DNA of 34,279 nt from Chara braunii. Its lineage: Eukaryota; Streptophyta; Charophyceae; Charales; Characeae. The stretch lies in contig BFEA01000692.1 of NCBI GenBank assembly GCA_003427395.1, positions 434,155 through 468,433 of the forward strand, read 5' to 3'. The notes beneath the pieces were generated by a model that saw only the letters and a list, made by a program, of their open reading frames with translations, did not search any database and was not told where the DNA came from. A program made the position numbers and the translations under genes. Positions 11,188 through 20,025 of this stretch are shown here, piece after piece; the first letter of the stretch is position 1; each line of letters opens with the position of its first letter.

Positions 11188-11250
11188 GCCCGGGTGTTAT
11201 AAACGAATATAACACCTGGTGGGTTTTATATTCGTATACAATGCCCGGGC
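11188..11250. repeat. Imperfect inverted repeat with GCCCGGG ends
   Basis: The left arm (from 11188, GCCCGGGTGTTATAAACG) and right arm (ending CCCGGGC at 11250) are mostly complementary over about 30 nt with several mismatches. A related TAACACCCGG motif occurs at 2419. This may be the end or core of a small foldback element. Confidence 0.65.
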
Positions 11251-11582
11251 ATTATTTTCGGGTGAAGACGGTAGGGGAGGATGCTCATATCACTCCACCT
11301 AGTAGACCCAGGTGAAATTCTCTCTCTCAAAAAAAAAAAAAACGAAGGAGGAAGACCTGGGCAGGCTTTGCGGGGGAGAGGCTGGATTGAGGCTGGGTAG
11401 AGCCTTGACAGCGTACAGGTGGTCACTCATTTTGAAAATGAGGAGCAACCACAGAAGACAAGAGGGATGATTAGAAGGAAATACAAGGGGGGGAGGGGGG
11501 GGGGGAACAGAAAGGGAACGGCGCGCACGAGCTTCAAGAGCAAAAACGAATTGGGGCCCCTCTGCACAACTGTTCAGGCACA

Positions 11583-11670
11583 CCGAGAATAAATTTTGAC
11601 AAGAATTTGGCTCGTTATAAAGCTCTGCGAAGGAATGACACTCATAAATCGAGAAATGCATCCAAAAAAT
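11583..11670 (+). pseudogene. U6 snRNA-derived sequence, copy 1 (3' half clear)
   Basis: Positions 11623-11670 match the U6 3' half closely: CTGCGAAGG, ATGACACTCATAAATCGAG and AAATG followed by TCCAAAA. These correspond to canonical CTGCGCAAGGATGACACGCATAAATCGAGAAATGGTCCAAA. The upstream part (11583-11622) is only faintly U6-like and lacks a clear ACAGAGA box, so the copy is degenerate. No T-run terminator follows directly. Confidence 0.8.
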
Positions 11671-11837
11671 TATAAAAGAGAAAGCTACATCACGTGTCAG
11701 TGCCAATATTTTTGTCTTTTGGTGCATGTTGTGATAGGTGGAAAGTCCTCTGCCGAGGCGCACTACCCGCGCCTTCTGGGAAATTTGTGGAGGGCCGTGG
11801 TCAATGCACTACTGGCAAATGTGCACATTTAGAATGA

Positions 11838-11923
11838 ATCTTCGGCGAGAACTTTGCTATTCTCAGAGGCAATTAGCATGGGACTGTGCGAGCATGGCAT
11901 TCATAAATCGAGAAAGGGCCCAA
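11838..11923 (+). pseudogene. U6 snRNA-derived sequence, copy 2
   Basis: TTCGG near the start, then CAGAG, ATTAGCATGG, TGTGCGAG, and CATAAATCGAGAAA with GGGCCCAAC follow the order of U6 landmarks (TTCGGGG, ACAGAG, AGATTAGCATGG, CTGCGCAAGG, CATAAATCGAGAAATGGTCC). The ACAGAGA box reads TCAGAGG, and the central TGACACGC has decayed to TGGCATTC, so a functional spliceosomal U6 is unlikely. A long T-run lies about 20 nt downstream (11943-11963); it could be a relic of a Pol III terminator or another element's tail. Confidence 0.82.
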
Positions 11924-12010
11924 CAAAACAAAACCAAACCTTCGTTTTTTTTTTTTTTTTTTTGTTTAATACGGGACCTTAGGGTTCCAGCTCCTTTTCC
12001 ATTCTGGGGA

Positions 12011-12027
12011 GCGTCAGTCCAGTTCCT
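12011..12027. repeat. Target-site duplication of the U2 retropseudogene, left
   Basis: GCGTCAGTCCAGTTCCT is identical to 12139-12155. Confidence 0.93.
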
Positions 12028-12138
12028 TTTTTTTTTTCTTTTTTTCTTTTTAAATGGGCCGATGGACCACGGATCAGATATTAAACTGATCAGAACAGAC
12101 ACTACACTTGATCTTAGCCAAAAGGCCGAGAAAGGTAT
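12028..12138 (-). pseudogene. U2 snRNA retropseudogene with A-tail and 17-bp TSD
   Basis: Read on the minus strand from 12138, the sequence starts exactly at U2 nucleotide 1 (ATACCTTTCTCGGCC). It continues TTTTGGCTAAGATCAAGTG, TCTGTTCTGATCAGTTTAAT and ATCTGATC, and runs into stem-loop IIa (CCATCGGCCCA), covering about 86 nt. It then gives way to an A-rich tail (12052-12028). The branch-pairing motif is GTAGTG instead of GTAGTA. Both ends are bordered by the same 17 bp, GCGTCAGTCCAGTTCCT, at 12011-12027 and 12139-12155. Full 5' end, 3' truncation, A-tail and long TSD are the hallmarks of LINE-driven retroposition of an snRNA. Confidence 0.95.
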
Positions 12139-12155
12139 GCGTCAGTCCAGTTCCT
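12139..12155. repeat. Target-site duplication of the U2 retropseudogene, right
   Basis: GCGTCAGTCCAGTTCCT is identical to 12011-12027 and abuts U2 nucleotide 1. Confidence 0.93.
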
Positions 12156-12168
12156 ATTCCAAGTACTC

Positions 12169-13576
12169 TGTAATGACCTGCCAAAACACAGACTGAGAAC
12201 ACTGCTGATTTCTGGGATTTGCCGCTGGAATGTATGCCCTGCTGAGATGCCTGCATTCTGCTGTGATTTCTAAGTCTGTGTGTGTGTGTGTGCCTGCTGG
12301 TCTGCGTGCTGGTTTGAGTGCTTGTTGGCCTGAGTGTGTGTGTGACCCACAAGGGTACTCGTTGGTTGGGAGGCCCAGCAGGGCCGGTACTTTCCTGTGG
12401 CCGTGACTTTGAGGGTTGCAGCGGGGAAAAACACTCAAGTACCAGGGGTAGGCCCGTGGCACTTAGACCAGCAGGAAAAACACTCAAGTAGCAGATAGGC
12501 CGGTACCACTCAAGTAGTGGTAGAAGTTTCGGGCACTCGAGGCCGAGCAGAAGAAGACAAAAGTTGTCATTGTTAGACGCCCAGTAGCAGTAGGCTAGAG
12601 GTAGGCCGGTACCAGTCCAAGTAGCATGAGTCTAGGGCCTGTACGGACGATATCAGAGCCTGCAGTGATGTTTCCCTCCGAAAGGGAGGAGGTGCCGGTT
12701 GCTGGGAGGCCGCGCGTTCTAGGAAGTCACCGCCCAAGAGGCAAGTACGCCGATAGGGAGGAGCAAGTAGCTCCTCCTCATTTGCAGTGTGCAAGGATTG
12801 GCGACATACTGCTGGAGCCAAGCTCTAGACTTGGAGCGCTGCCTGGAGGAGGAGAGCAGCTGGGCGCTCAGCCTGGCTTTTTCGAGCAGCCCAGCCTGCG
12901 GAGGAGGAAGAAGAGGGGCAAAGGAGGAGAGTGGCGAGGTACGTACCTGGATATGGTGAACACCATCTTCATCACCTTGATAGGCGCTCCATCTGGAAGG
13001 GCCCAGTTGGGGTAGTGCGGCACCAAAGAAACTCGAGGCAGAGTCAGGCATGGCAGCCTGATGAGCAGCAACATAGCTGCTTTGTGTTGTCCTTTGGTCA
13101 GGAGGGCAGAGCCCTTAGTAGTCCGCCATAGCCTTGGCATGTGAGAGGAGGAAGAAGGGGGAAGCCATGGCTATGGTGGACCTGTTGTTGTGCTGGAAGT
13201 AAGAGGGAACTTCGGATATTGATTCTGGTTCATGCACTCATTGTTATTATTATTATTGGAAGAAGAATAAGATTGGTGAAGTCAAGGAGGAGGAAGAAGG
13301 TGGAGAGAGATGGGGGATTTGTCATTGGTCTTGCTGATGTACTTCTTCTTCTTCCTCTTCTTTGGTCTCTATCTCTTTGCAAGTGCTTTGGACTGCTTTC
13401 ATTTCTTTTGTAATTGGGTGGCATTGTCTTTCCTTGTGAATTTGCACTTTGGATGACCAGGTTCCAGTGACATGAGCCGAGATGCCAGTAGACACAGCAC
13501 CCAAGACATAAGAGATCTCCGTGCTATCTGATTCAAAGCCGTTTCTTCAGTTGTTTTGAGCTAGCTGCTGGGCTCA
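12169..13576 (+). mobile_element. LTR retrotransposon end (solo LTR or LTR plus leader), copy A
   Basis: It begins TGTAATGACC and is homologous over about 1.2 kb to 21549-22755, which directly follows a chromovirus integrase. Two boundaries are possible. If the LTR runs to CA at 13576, the 5-bp duplication TACTC is present on both sides (12164-12168 and 13577-13581), which makes it a solo LTR of 1,408 bp. If the LTR ends near 12644, then TATCAGAGCC at 12651-12660, ten bases of the initiator-tRNA-Met primer-binding site, would follow it and the rest would be leader. No protein is encoded convincingly. The block is purine-rich near 12890-12930 and 13260-13310. Confidence 0.8.
12651..12660 (+). 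other. Primer-binding-site-like motif
   Basis: TATCAGAGCC matches the core of the plant initiator-Met PBS (TGGTATCAGAGCC). The second copy has TATCAGAG at 22025-22032, just after a TACA that mirrors the TGTA at the LTR start. It could equally be a chance match inside a long LTR. Confidence 0.5.
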
Positions 13577-13736
13577 TACTCGCTCACAGACTGTTTTTCG
13601 ATCCAGCAGGCTGCAAGGCTGAGTCTCGGTACTGTTAAAATTTCCAGTTAGATGCCTGCGGGGTTCAGAACTAATCGGAGCACCTGCAAGGAGTGCAAGT
13701 AACGGACTTGAGAAGGGTGGGGTAATGTGCTATCAA

Positions 13737-14426
13737 GGGATGCTGGACCCGGTTCCAGCAGATACATTCTGGATGCATACATTTCCAGATACATTCTCTG
13801 ATCCCTAGATATAGTGGGTGGATGGCAGGGATTAAGGGATGGAGGGACGCTGCACCCGGTTTCCAGCACACGGGTGCCTCTCCCTTCATTGAGTTGTCAT
13901 GGGACGCTGGACCCGGTTTCCAGCAGGTGATGCTCCCCACCAATAGATGGAGCGGCCCACTAGGCAAAGCCTCAATCTTGGTGGCTCTCCTACCACCACC
14001 AGGATGGAGGCTTGCACATGGGGCCAAAAAAAGGGTCATCAGGATCAGCTCTGATTCTTCTGCCTTCAGTAGAGGTTCAGCAGACAGATACATGGCTCTG
14101 GATACAACAGTAGGATTATCTCTTGTTTTCTGTCTTCTGCTTTTTTTCTGCTTTCCGCTGTTTTTCCCCTGCCTTCAGTAGAGATTAGCAGCTAGATACG
14201 TTGTTTTGGATACAACAGACGCCCGGAGGCTAGACGATTGGCAGGGGCTAGGGATGGGAGGGAGATCACACTGGTGCCCCCCAGTGCCCCCCCCCCATTA
14301 CCCGGCCCGGCTGCAGGGAAGGTTAACTGAATTTACTGTTATGGGACGCTGGACCCGGTTTCCAGCAATGGCGTCGCTTCAAATGATGTACTGTATGTCA
14401 ATGTGTTATTTAAGGGACGCTGGACC
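13737..14426 (+). repeat. Cluster of five GGGACGCTGG...TTTCCAGCA hairpin motifs
   Basis: Copies lie at 13737-13760, 13844-13868, 13901-13925, 14343-14367 and 14414-14426; the last is cut by the assembly gap. Each full unit reads GGGACGCTGGACCC then GGTTTCCAGCA with minor changes and can fold through GCTGGA/TCCAGC. A sixth copy on the minus strand is in the LINE 3' UTR at 3186-3209. The flanking sequences of the copies differ. Confidence 0.9.
13924..13957 (+). repeat. Dispersed 34-bp repeat, copy 2
   Basis: It matches 2354-2387 at 31 of 34 positions and overlaps the end of the third hairpin motif copy. Confidence 0.8.
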
Positions 14427-15220
14427 NNNNNNNNNNNNNNNNNNNNNNNNNNNNNNNNNNNNNNNNNNNNNNNNNNNNNNNNNNNNNNNNNNNNNNNNNN
14501 NNNNNNNNNNNNNNNNNNNNNNNNNNNNNNNNNNNNNNNNNNNNNNNNNNNNNNNNNNNNNNNNNNNNNNNNNNNNNNNNNNNNNNNNNNNNNNNNNNNN
14601 NNNNNNNNNNNNNNNNNNNNNNNNNNNNNNNNNNNNNNNNNNNNNNNNNNNNNNNNNNNNNNNNNNNNNNNNNNNNNNNNNNNNNNNNNNNNNNNNNNNN
14701 NNNNNNNNNNNNNNNNNNNNNNNNNNNNNNNNNNNNNNNNNNNNNNNNNNNNNNNNNNNNNNNNNNNNNNNNNNNNNNNNNNNNNNNNNNNNNNNNNNNN
14801 NNNNNNNNNNNNNNNNNNNNNNNNNNNNNNNNNNNNNNNNNNNNNNNNNNNNNNNNNNNNNNNNNNNNNNNNNNNNNNNNNNNNNNNNNNNNNNNNNNNN
14901 NNNNNNNNNNNNNNNNNNNNNNNNNNNNNNNNNNNNNNNNNNNNNNNNNNNNNNNNNNNNNNNNNNNNNNNNNNNNNNNNNNNNNNNNNNNNNNNNNNNN
15001 NNNNNNNNNNNNNNNNNNNNNNNNNNNNNNNNNNNNNNNNNNNNNNNNNNNNNNNNNNNNNNNNNNNNNNNNNNNNNNNNNNNNNNNNNNNNNNNNNNNN
15101 NNNNNNNNNNNNNNNNNNNNNNNNNNNNNNNNNNNNNNNNNNNNNNNNNNNNNNNNNNNNNNNNNNNNNNNNNNNNNNNNNNNNNNNNNNNNNNNNNNNN
15201 NNNNNNNNNNNNNNNNNNNN
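14427..15220. other. Assembly gap (794 N)
   Basis: All bases are N. The gap starts inside a copy of the hairpin motif, so the repeat probably broke the assembly. Open frames reported across it have no meaning. Confidence 0.99.
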
Positions 15221-16086
15221 GAAGGACCTATGAGAGAGGGGGGTGAGTCGTTATTTATCTTTGGAGGTCGGGCCTCACAGGTAAATGTCGTGTGACTTGG
15301 GTATGCCCATGGGTGGTTGCTTGGTGCTTCATGGCCTATGGGGGTGTGAGCATGTGGATTGCTTTCTCACCTGATGGAGGGATGGATGATGTATCTTGCT
15401 CTCAATGACATATCTTTCTACAGTGCAGTCTTTTCACTTCTGAGCGGTTGTAGGAATAGGTTCTTGCTGAAAGTTGTATTTTCCTTTTCGGTATGGTAGA
15501 GGCAGTTTGGGACTGTCTTGGGACACCTTTCTGATTGGTCCTGGTCCACGACCTAGTTGGAACCCTTCGGGACTCAATGGGACCAGGCCCAATTGGACAG
15601 GACCCTTTGGCCCCAAATCTGTTCCCGTCAATGCAGTTCTTTGCTATGCTGAAATTAAGGGACACACGGCTAGTAGGGACATTCTTTTCAAGGGGATCTT
15701 GACTTGTTTTACTGCATCTTCTCACATACTGCCCCGCGTCTGGCTCGGCGACTGTCTGCACCCCTCAAAATCTTAAGTCAGACCTCTCTTTGAATTGTTT
15801 TTTTATTTATTTAATTTTGTTGCGTGCATGCCATTCTCTAAGTCTAAAATGAATTCCTGCTCCGGCTAGGAGTTTTACCCTCTTCTCTTGTGATTTTTTT
15901 TCCTTTTTCTTTATCTAAACTATATGTGTCCAGTATTGAGACACGTGTCCAGAAAGCGGAAAGAGAGAGAAGGAAGAGAGAAGGTATTCTTTTTGAGAGT
16001 GGGAGGAGGGGTAGAAGAGCGTTCATCCAAACGTGAGCAAAGAGCGAACCCCTCTTGAGAGATCTACTGACACCCCATCCATCGGC
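15221..16086. other. Non-coding stretch upstream of chromovirus gag
   Basis: No gene is recognised. A potential stem pairs ATTGGTCCTGGTCC (15534-15547) with GGACCAGGCCCAAT (about 15581-15594) with one mismatch. T-rich and purine-rich tracts follow at 15790-15990. If the chromovirus ever had a 5' LTR and leader here, I cannot recognise them; no copy of the TGTAATGACC LTR start is present. Confidence 0.6.
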
Positions 16087-17590
16087 ATGGCAGACATCTC
16101 ATCTGCCCAATGACAGGTCATGCTGGATGCAGTGGACGAGAACGAGAAACCGTTCTTTCAGAAACTTTATGAGGATGCATTGCTTAGAGAAAGGGAGGCA
16201 AATGCAGCGGCTAGATCGGCAAGCATTGCTGATCAAATAGCTCTTTCGACTATTCCGAAAACTGGAGATGCTCGGTTTAGAGAAAAGTTAGCCGCTACTG
16301 TAACAACATTGGTCCAACTACGGACTCTAAAGAATTTTGAGTCGTATGTGACAGCTTTAGAATAGCGAAATCAAGAGTTGCAGGCTGAGATTGCAGGCCT
16401 CAAGCAGGCCCAACCAACCATCCCTCGTCCTCCTCGTCCTGCTGCAGTCCCAATCTTTCCCTCTAACACAATCCTCGTGCAAAGGTCAAGTGGAACTGTG
16501 ACTTGCGTAAGAACCGATGCCAGCTCTGCAAGCAACAGCGCCGGCAGTTTTGCACTAGTCCCAGTCCCAAATGTAGGAACATCATCCCAAAACGCCGCAG
16601 TTCTTGTGGCATACAATACAGCGGTCCCATGGTGGACAACAGGGCAGCCACGCTGCCATCCAAGTATGACGGGAAGGGGGATATCACCATTTGGATCAGG
16701 TCCATGCACTCATACTTCGAGGTACCGTGTACGCCGCAAGAAGACAGAAGTATGATCATGGGCACAAGTATTGAACCCGTCGTACAGAGTTTTATTGAAA
16801 TCCAAGCCAAGTAACTCTTGCACGTACTCTTGAGGACGTCCTCATCGCACAATATCAAGATAAGCACGCAGCACTCAAGGCAAGGCCGAAACTTGAGGCC
16901 CTCAAGAGCCAAAAGTGGAGGACTTTCATGCAAGCTTTGACACAACATTTGACTACTTTGTTCACTACTCCAAACCTGGGATGGACTGACGTATGTTGCA
17001 TGGATGTAGTTATGGGAGTGGCCCCTGAACATAATGTCTTCCGGCTAGGACTCAAGGAGCTCTTGACGGATCTCAACCAAGAAGCCAAAGACCTCGCCAG
17101 GCGTGCGAAGACACCAATTGCAGGTCAAAGTTTACGACGCAAGCGGTTTGGAAGCAGCAACCAGCTTACCCTACATGCCAGTGAACATCCGGAGGTTGAG
17201 GATCAGTCTTATGCGGATGTTCTGTCTCTATGACGATCTAGAGCCGAACTCTGAAGTGGGTTGTTCTTCATCACTCCTCGAGTTTGATATGAATGGCAAA
17301 GAGAAGTATAACGCCTTTAGAAAAACGACTTCACTCAAGGGACCTAACCGCAGTTCAGGTAAGGGAAACATAGCACGCCTCCCCAAGAATGCAAAGATTC
17401 CTGAGAAGTCAGAGGATGGTTCCACCAAGCCTTGGGAAACCATCCGCATCAGTAAAACGAATGGGAAAGAAGATATAAACTGCATATGTGCTTGTATTGT
17501 GAAAAGTTTAGGTACGATGTGCAGGATTGTTACCGTCTACAAGAAACAGGCACATGGCGTAGAAGAGTCATTAACACTCTACAACAAGGG
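16087..17590 (+). pseudogene. Chromovirus gag (capsid and zinc knuckle), decayed
   Basis: From the ATG at 16087 the frame reads MADISSAQ, a TGA at 16111, then an acidic/alanine-rich N-terminal region, a TAG at 16363, and a coiled-coil-like RNQELQAEIAGLKQAQ. After a frameshift near 16620 it gives LPSKYDGKGDITIWIRSMHSYFE, typical of the start of a Ty3/gypsy capsid domain. After another stop it continues through LARTLEDVLIAQYQDKH, WRTFMQALTQHL and the block near 17000-17100. Around 17486-17527 a zinc knuckle is visible as CLYCEKFRYDVQDC, where tyrosine replaces the histidine of CX2CX4HX4C. Gag would form the particle and bind RNA. At least three stops and two frameshifts make it non-functional. 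Confidence 0.82.
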
Positions 17591-17595
17591 AAGTT

Positions 17596-17997
17596 GAATG
17601 GTCAGTTGCAGGCCCCTGCAAGGAGCTTGAATATGACCAACAACTTGCTCTTGAAGCCCGGACCGATGCTGAATCCAAGGCGGTTGCGGTCCAAGTACTT
17701 TACAATGAGCCTTGGGAGGAGACTAAGGAAGTCAATTTCAACTCTCGCCTGGAACATTGGCTGCAGCTCAAGCAGCATCGCCATGTTCAAGAGGGTGTGG
17801 AACAAATCTTCTTTAAGCTTCTCATCAACCGCCGATACATCCGTGTTTTGATTGATAATGGCTCCACAACTAACTTTTTTCTCCTAATGGGATTTGTAAG
17901 GCGGGTCTGGGGATGAAGAAAGTGGGATTACAGAACCACTGTCAGACCCAGGTAGGCAACCAAGAGGTTATCACCTCGACACATGTTGTTAAAGGTG
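17596..17997 (+). pseudogene. Chromovirus aspartic protease segment, broken
   Basis: An open frame from about 17596 runs through EYDQQLALEARTDAESKAVA and EHWLQLKQHR to FKLLINRRYIRVLIDNGSTTNFF. IDNGST is the retropepsin D-(S/T)-G motif with asparagine in the second position; the catalytic aspartate codon is at 17854. After a frameshift near 17885, NGICKAGLGMKKVGLQ and GNQEVITSTHVVKGV fit the rest of the flap region of a Ty3/gypsy protease. Similarity stops at about 17997, and no reverse transcriptase or RNase H follows. When intact it would mature the Gag-Pol polyprotein. Confidence 0.75.
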
Positions 17998-18676
17998 TGT
18001 GCGCTGTCAGAGTACCAGGTACTTGCTCACGATCCACGGTGTGTCAGGGACTTGCTCATGAACCATTGTGCCCATTGCACCGGTTCGTTTCTAATCAGTG
18101 ATGCACATACACTTAGATTGCGACTTGCTACAGGATTGGCCCAGCTAACACTCCCACAACAAAAGGTGGGATGCATTACTGAACTTTTCATTGGTCCACA
18201 CAGGCTCGGTGCCCTGCTGTACAGCAAAGCACTATCGGCCTGTGGCCGTGGTAGCTGTGGGACTCGCCCAGGGACGCAAAGGTAGAGGGACCGGCGCGGT
18301 TTTTTCTATTGCACGTTGAGTGCTCTCTAGTCGAGTTATGGGTTAGGTACGCAGCGGGGCTGTCACAGTCAAGTAAAAAAAGAATCAGAGAAAGAAAAAG
18401 AATAAAAAAGAGCGAGGAAAAGTCCTACATCAAATATGTGCCTTGATCCAGATCGTCATTTCAGTTTTAATTAATCCAAGGGTTTCGGGCTGCAGCGACG
18501 TAATGTCTTTCTTGCATTTCTTTTTTTCTTTCTTTTATCATTATTAATTTTATCAGTCATTTTTTTTTTTTCCCCCTTTTTGTCACTTCTCGGGGGAATG
18601 AATGGTTCAATTTCGAACCGTGCCCGTAAGCTGGTGGCTAGACTGGCCAGCCCTTAGCATTTCGTTCTATCGCAGA
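17998..18676. other. Unassigned sequence replacing chromovirus RT
   Basis: The open frame 17983-18285 continues out of the protease remnant into a translation with no recognised motif (it includes HDPRCVRDLL and LFIGPHRLGALL). From 18300 on the sequence is A/T-rich and non-coding. No RT motif (LPQG, F/YADD) was found on either strand. It could be a separate insertion or a deletion junction. Confidence 0.5.
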
Positions 18677-19393
18677 AACGACCTATTAAACACCACCCTA
18701 GTGGACCCCAAAAGAGGGGCAACCTGCGACCGCTTCAGTAGGAGGCTTATCACCTTCCGCAGAAGATCATAAGCCCCCCCGTTGCCATCGGACACGGGGA
18801 CCCGATAGAAGCAGCCCGATGAGTCTCTTTTGTGGGAGACAAAAAAACAGTCGGTATCCCGTTGTGGGACCATTGCACGTCGAGTCACAGTCTTTTCGAA
18901 CTAAGTTGAAAAAACAGATAGATTCAGGCTGAGGAGTCACTTTCCACAGTGACCGTTGAGGTTTGACTTTAACTTAATATTTTTACCGTCTGATAAAAAA
19001 AAAAAAAAAAAAAAGAATAGATATGTATTTTCTTAACGACATATTAAACACCGCCCTATTGGACCCCAAAAGAGGGGCAACCTTCGACCGCTTCGGTAGG
19101 AGGCTTATCACCTTCCGCGGAAGGTCATAAGCCCCCCTTCTGCCATCGGACATGGGGACCCGATAGAAGCAGCCCGATGACTCTCTTTTATGGGAGGCGA
19201 GAAACCAGTCAATATCCCGTTATGGGACCATTGCACGTCGAGTTACAGTCTTTTCGAACTAAGTTGAAAGGACAGATAGGTTCAGGCTGAGGAGTCACGT
19301 TCCCACAGTGACCGTTGAGGTTCGACTTTAACTTAATATTATTACCATCTGATTAAAAAAAAAAAAAAAAGGAATAGATATGTATTTTCTTAA
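18677..19393 (+). repeat. Two tandem 358-bp structured units ending in oligo(A)
   Basis: Unit 1 (18677-19034) and unit 2 (19035-19393) start AACGAC(C/A)TATTAAACA and stay collinear to the end. Each has an A-run (18995-19014; 19355-19370) followed by AGATATGTATTTTCTTAA. Several stems recur in both units: CCCC/GGGG near the start, a nested stem GGCTTAT...ATAAGCC (19102-19133), TCCC...GGGA, and GTCAC...GTGAC. In unit 2 the inner stem ACCTTCC/GGAAGGT is perfect; unit 1 has two mismatches. No ORF is shared and no known RNA family is recognised. Confidence 0.85.
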
Positions 19394-19611
19394 TATTCGA
19401 CTATTGATAAGTAAATGTTGGAGGATCTTTATATCCCTCGTTTTTTACACAGGTATCGCGACACTTTCAAACTCTATAAAAGTAGTGCTTGAGTCTCTTG
19501 GCTATTGGTTAGTGGGTACGTACGAACCTGTATCACCACTTTGTTGTCTTTTGAGTCGGGATAGCGGTACATAGTGTCGTTTTCGGGCCTCGACTATTTG
19601 AGCCTAGCTAA

Positions 19612-20025
19612 CGAGTTTCTTGCGCGAACCGTGTGAGTGGAAGAGCAGAGTTAGTAGCGGTCCTAGCTATTGAGAAGAGTGTAGCTATAGCCTATTGTAA
19701 TGGATTGCACGACTATAAGCCGAAGTATGTCCAGTTTATCTGGAGATGGGAGCAAGTAGCAGAGGAGGGCCCTACGATTACAACTATCTTATGTTACAGC
19801 CGTTACAACCAGGAGGTTAAGTTAAAGATAAATGTTGAAGGGACCAAAGAGGAGGAAATGGGGGTGGACCAAAGACTACAGGCGGTCGTTACAAAGGCCA
19901 AGAACCGAGCTAAACGGAGGTGCAAGAGGGACGGAGTGACAACGGAAATGCAAGTGACTGTCGTGTACCATAAGACGAAGACTTCTACTGGACGACAGAG
20001 CGTGAGCAGCCAATGTTCCAGGTGA
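19612..20025 (+). CDS. Unidentified open frame, basic C-terminal half
   Basis: The frame is open from after the TAA at 19609 to a TGA at 20023-20025, about 137 codons. There is no early ATG; the first start-like codon is GTG at 19633, and the first in-frame ATG lies in the second half. The translation looks protein-like. It contains VLAIEKSVAIAYCNGLHDYK and YVQFIWRWEQVAEEG, then a lysine/arginine-rich stretch (KAKNRAKRRCKRDG) and beta-like QVTVVYHKTKT. Its 3' end runs into the inverted gag-protease fragment at 20007. A TATAAAAG lies upstream at 19475-19482. I do not recognise the family. It may be a fragment of a mobile-element or viral nucleic-acid-binding protein, or chance. Confidence 0.35.
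   Translation, partial: RVSCANRVSGRAELVAVLAIEKSVAIAYCNGLHDYKPKYVQFIWRWEQVAEEGPTITTILCYSRYNQEVKLKINVEGTKEEEMGVDQRLQAVVTKAKNRAKRRCKRDGVTTEMQVTVVYHKTKTSTGRQSVSSQCSR

Larger units (their letters stand above)
13582..14426. other. Repeat-rich non-coding stretch before the gap
   Basis: No gene is recognised. It contains five copies of a hairpin motif of about 25 nt, the second copy of the 34-bp dispersed repeat (13924-13957), and a tandem pair with period about 110 bp (CTGCCTTCAGTAGAG near 14058 and 14168, each ending TGGATACAACAG). Open frames here are interrupted and repeat-driven. Confidence 0.7.

Noticed and set aside
11745-11830. U4 snRNA-like CCGAGGCGC between the two U6 copies
   Set aside because: Only about nine bases match and the surrounding order of U4 elements is absent.
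14206-15246. Open frames spanning the N region
   Set aside because: They are translated from unknown bases and carry no information.
18820-18860. Hammerhead-ribozyme-like core (CCGATGA, a GTCTC/GAGAC stem, then an A-run) in the 358-bp repeat
   Set aside because: The required CUGAUGA and GAAA core bases are altered in both units and no fitting stem III with a cleavage triplet was found; an ordinary hairpin explains it.
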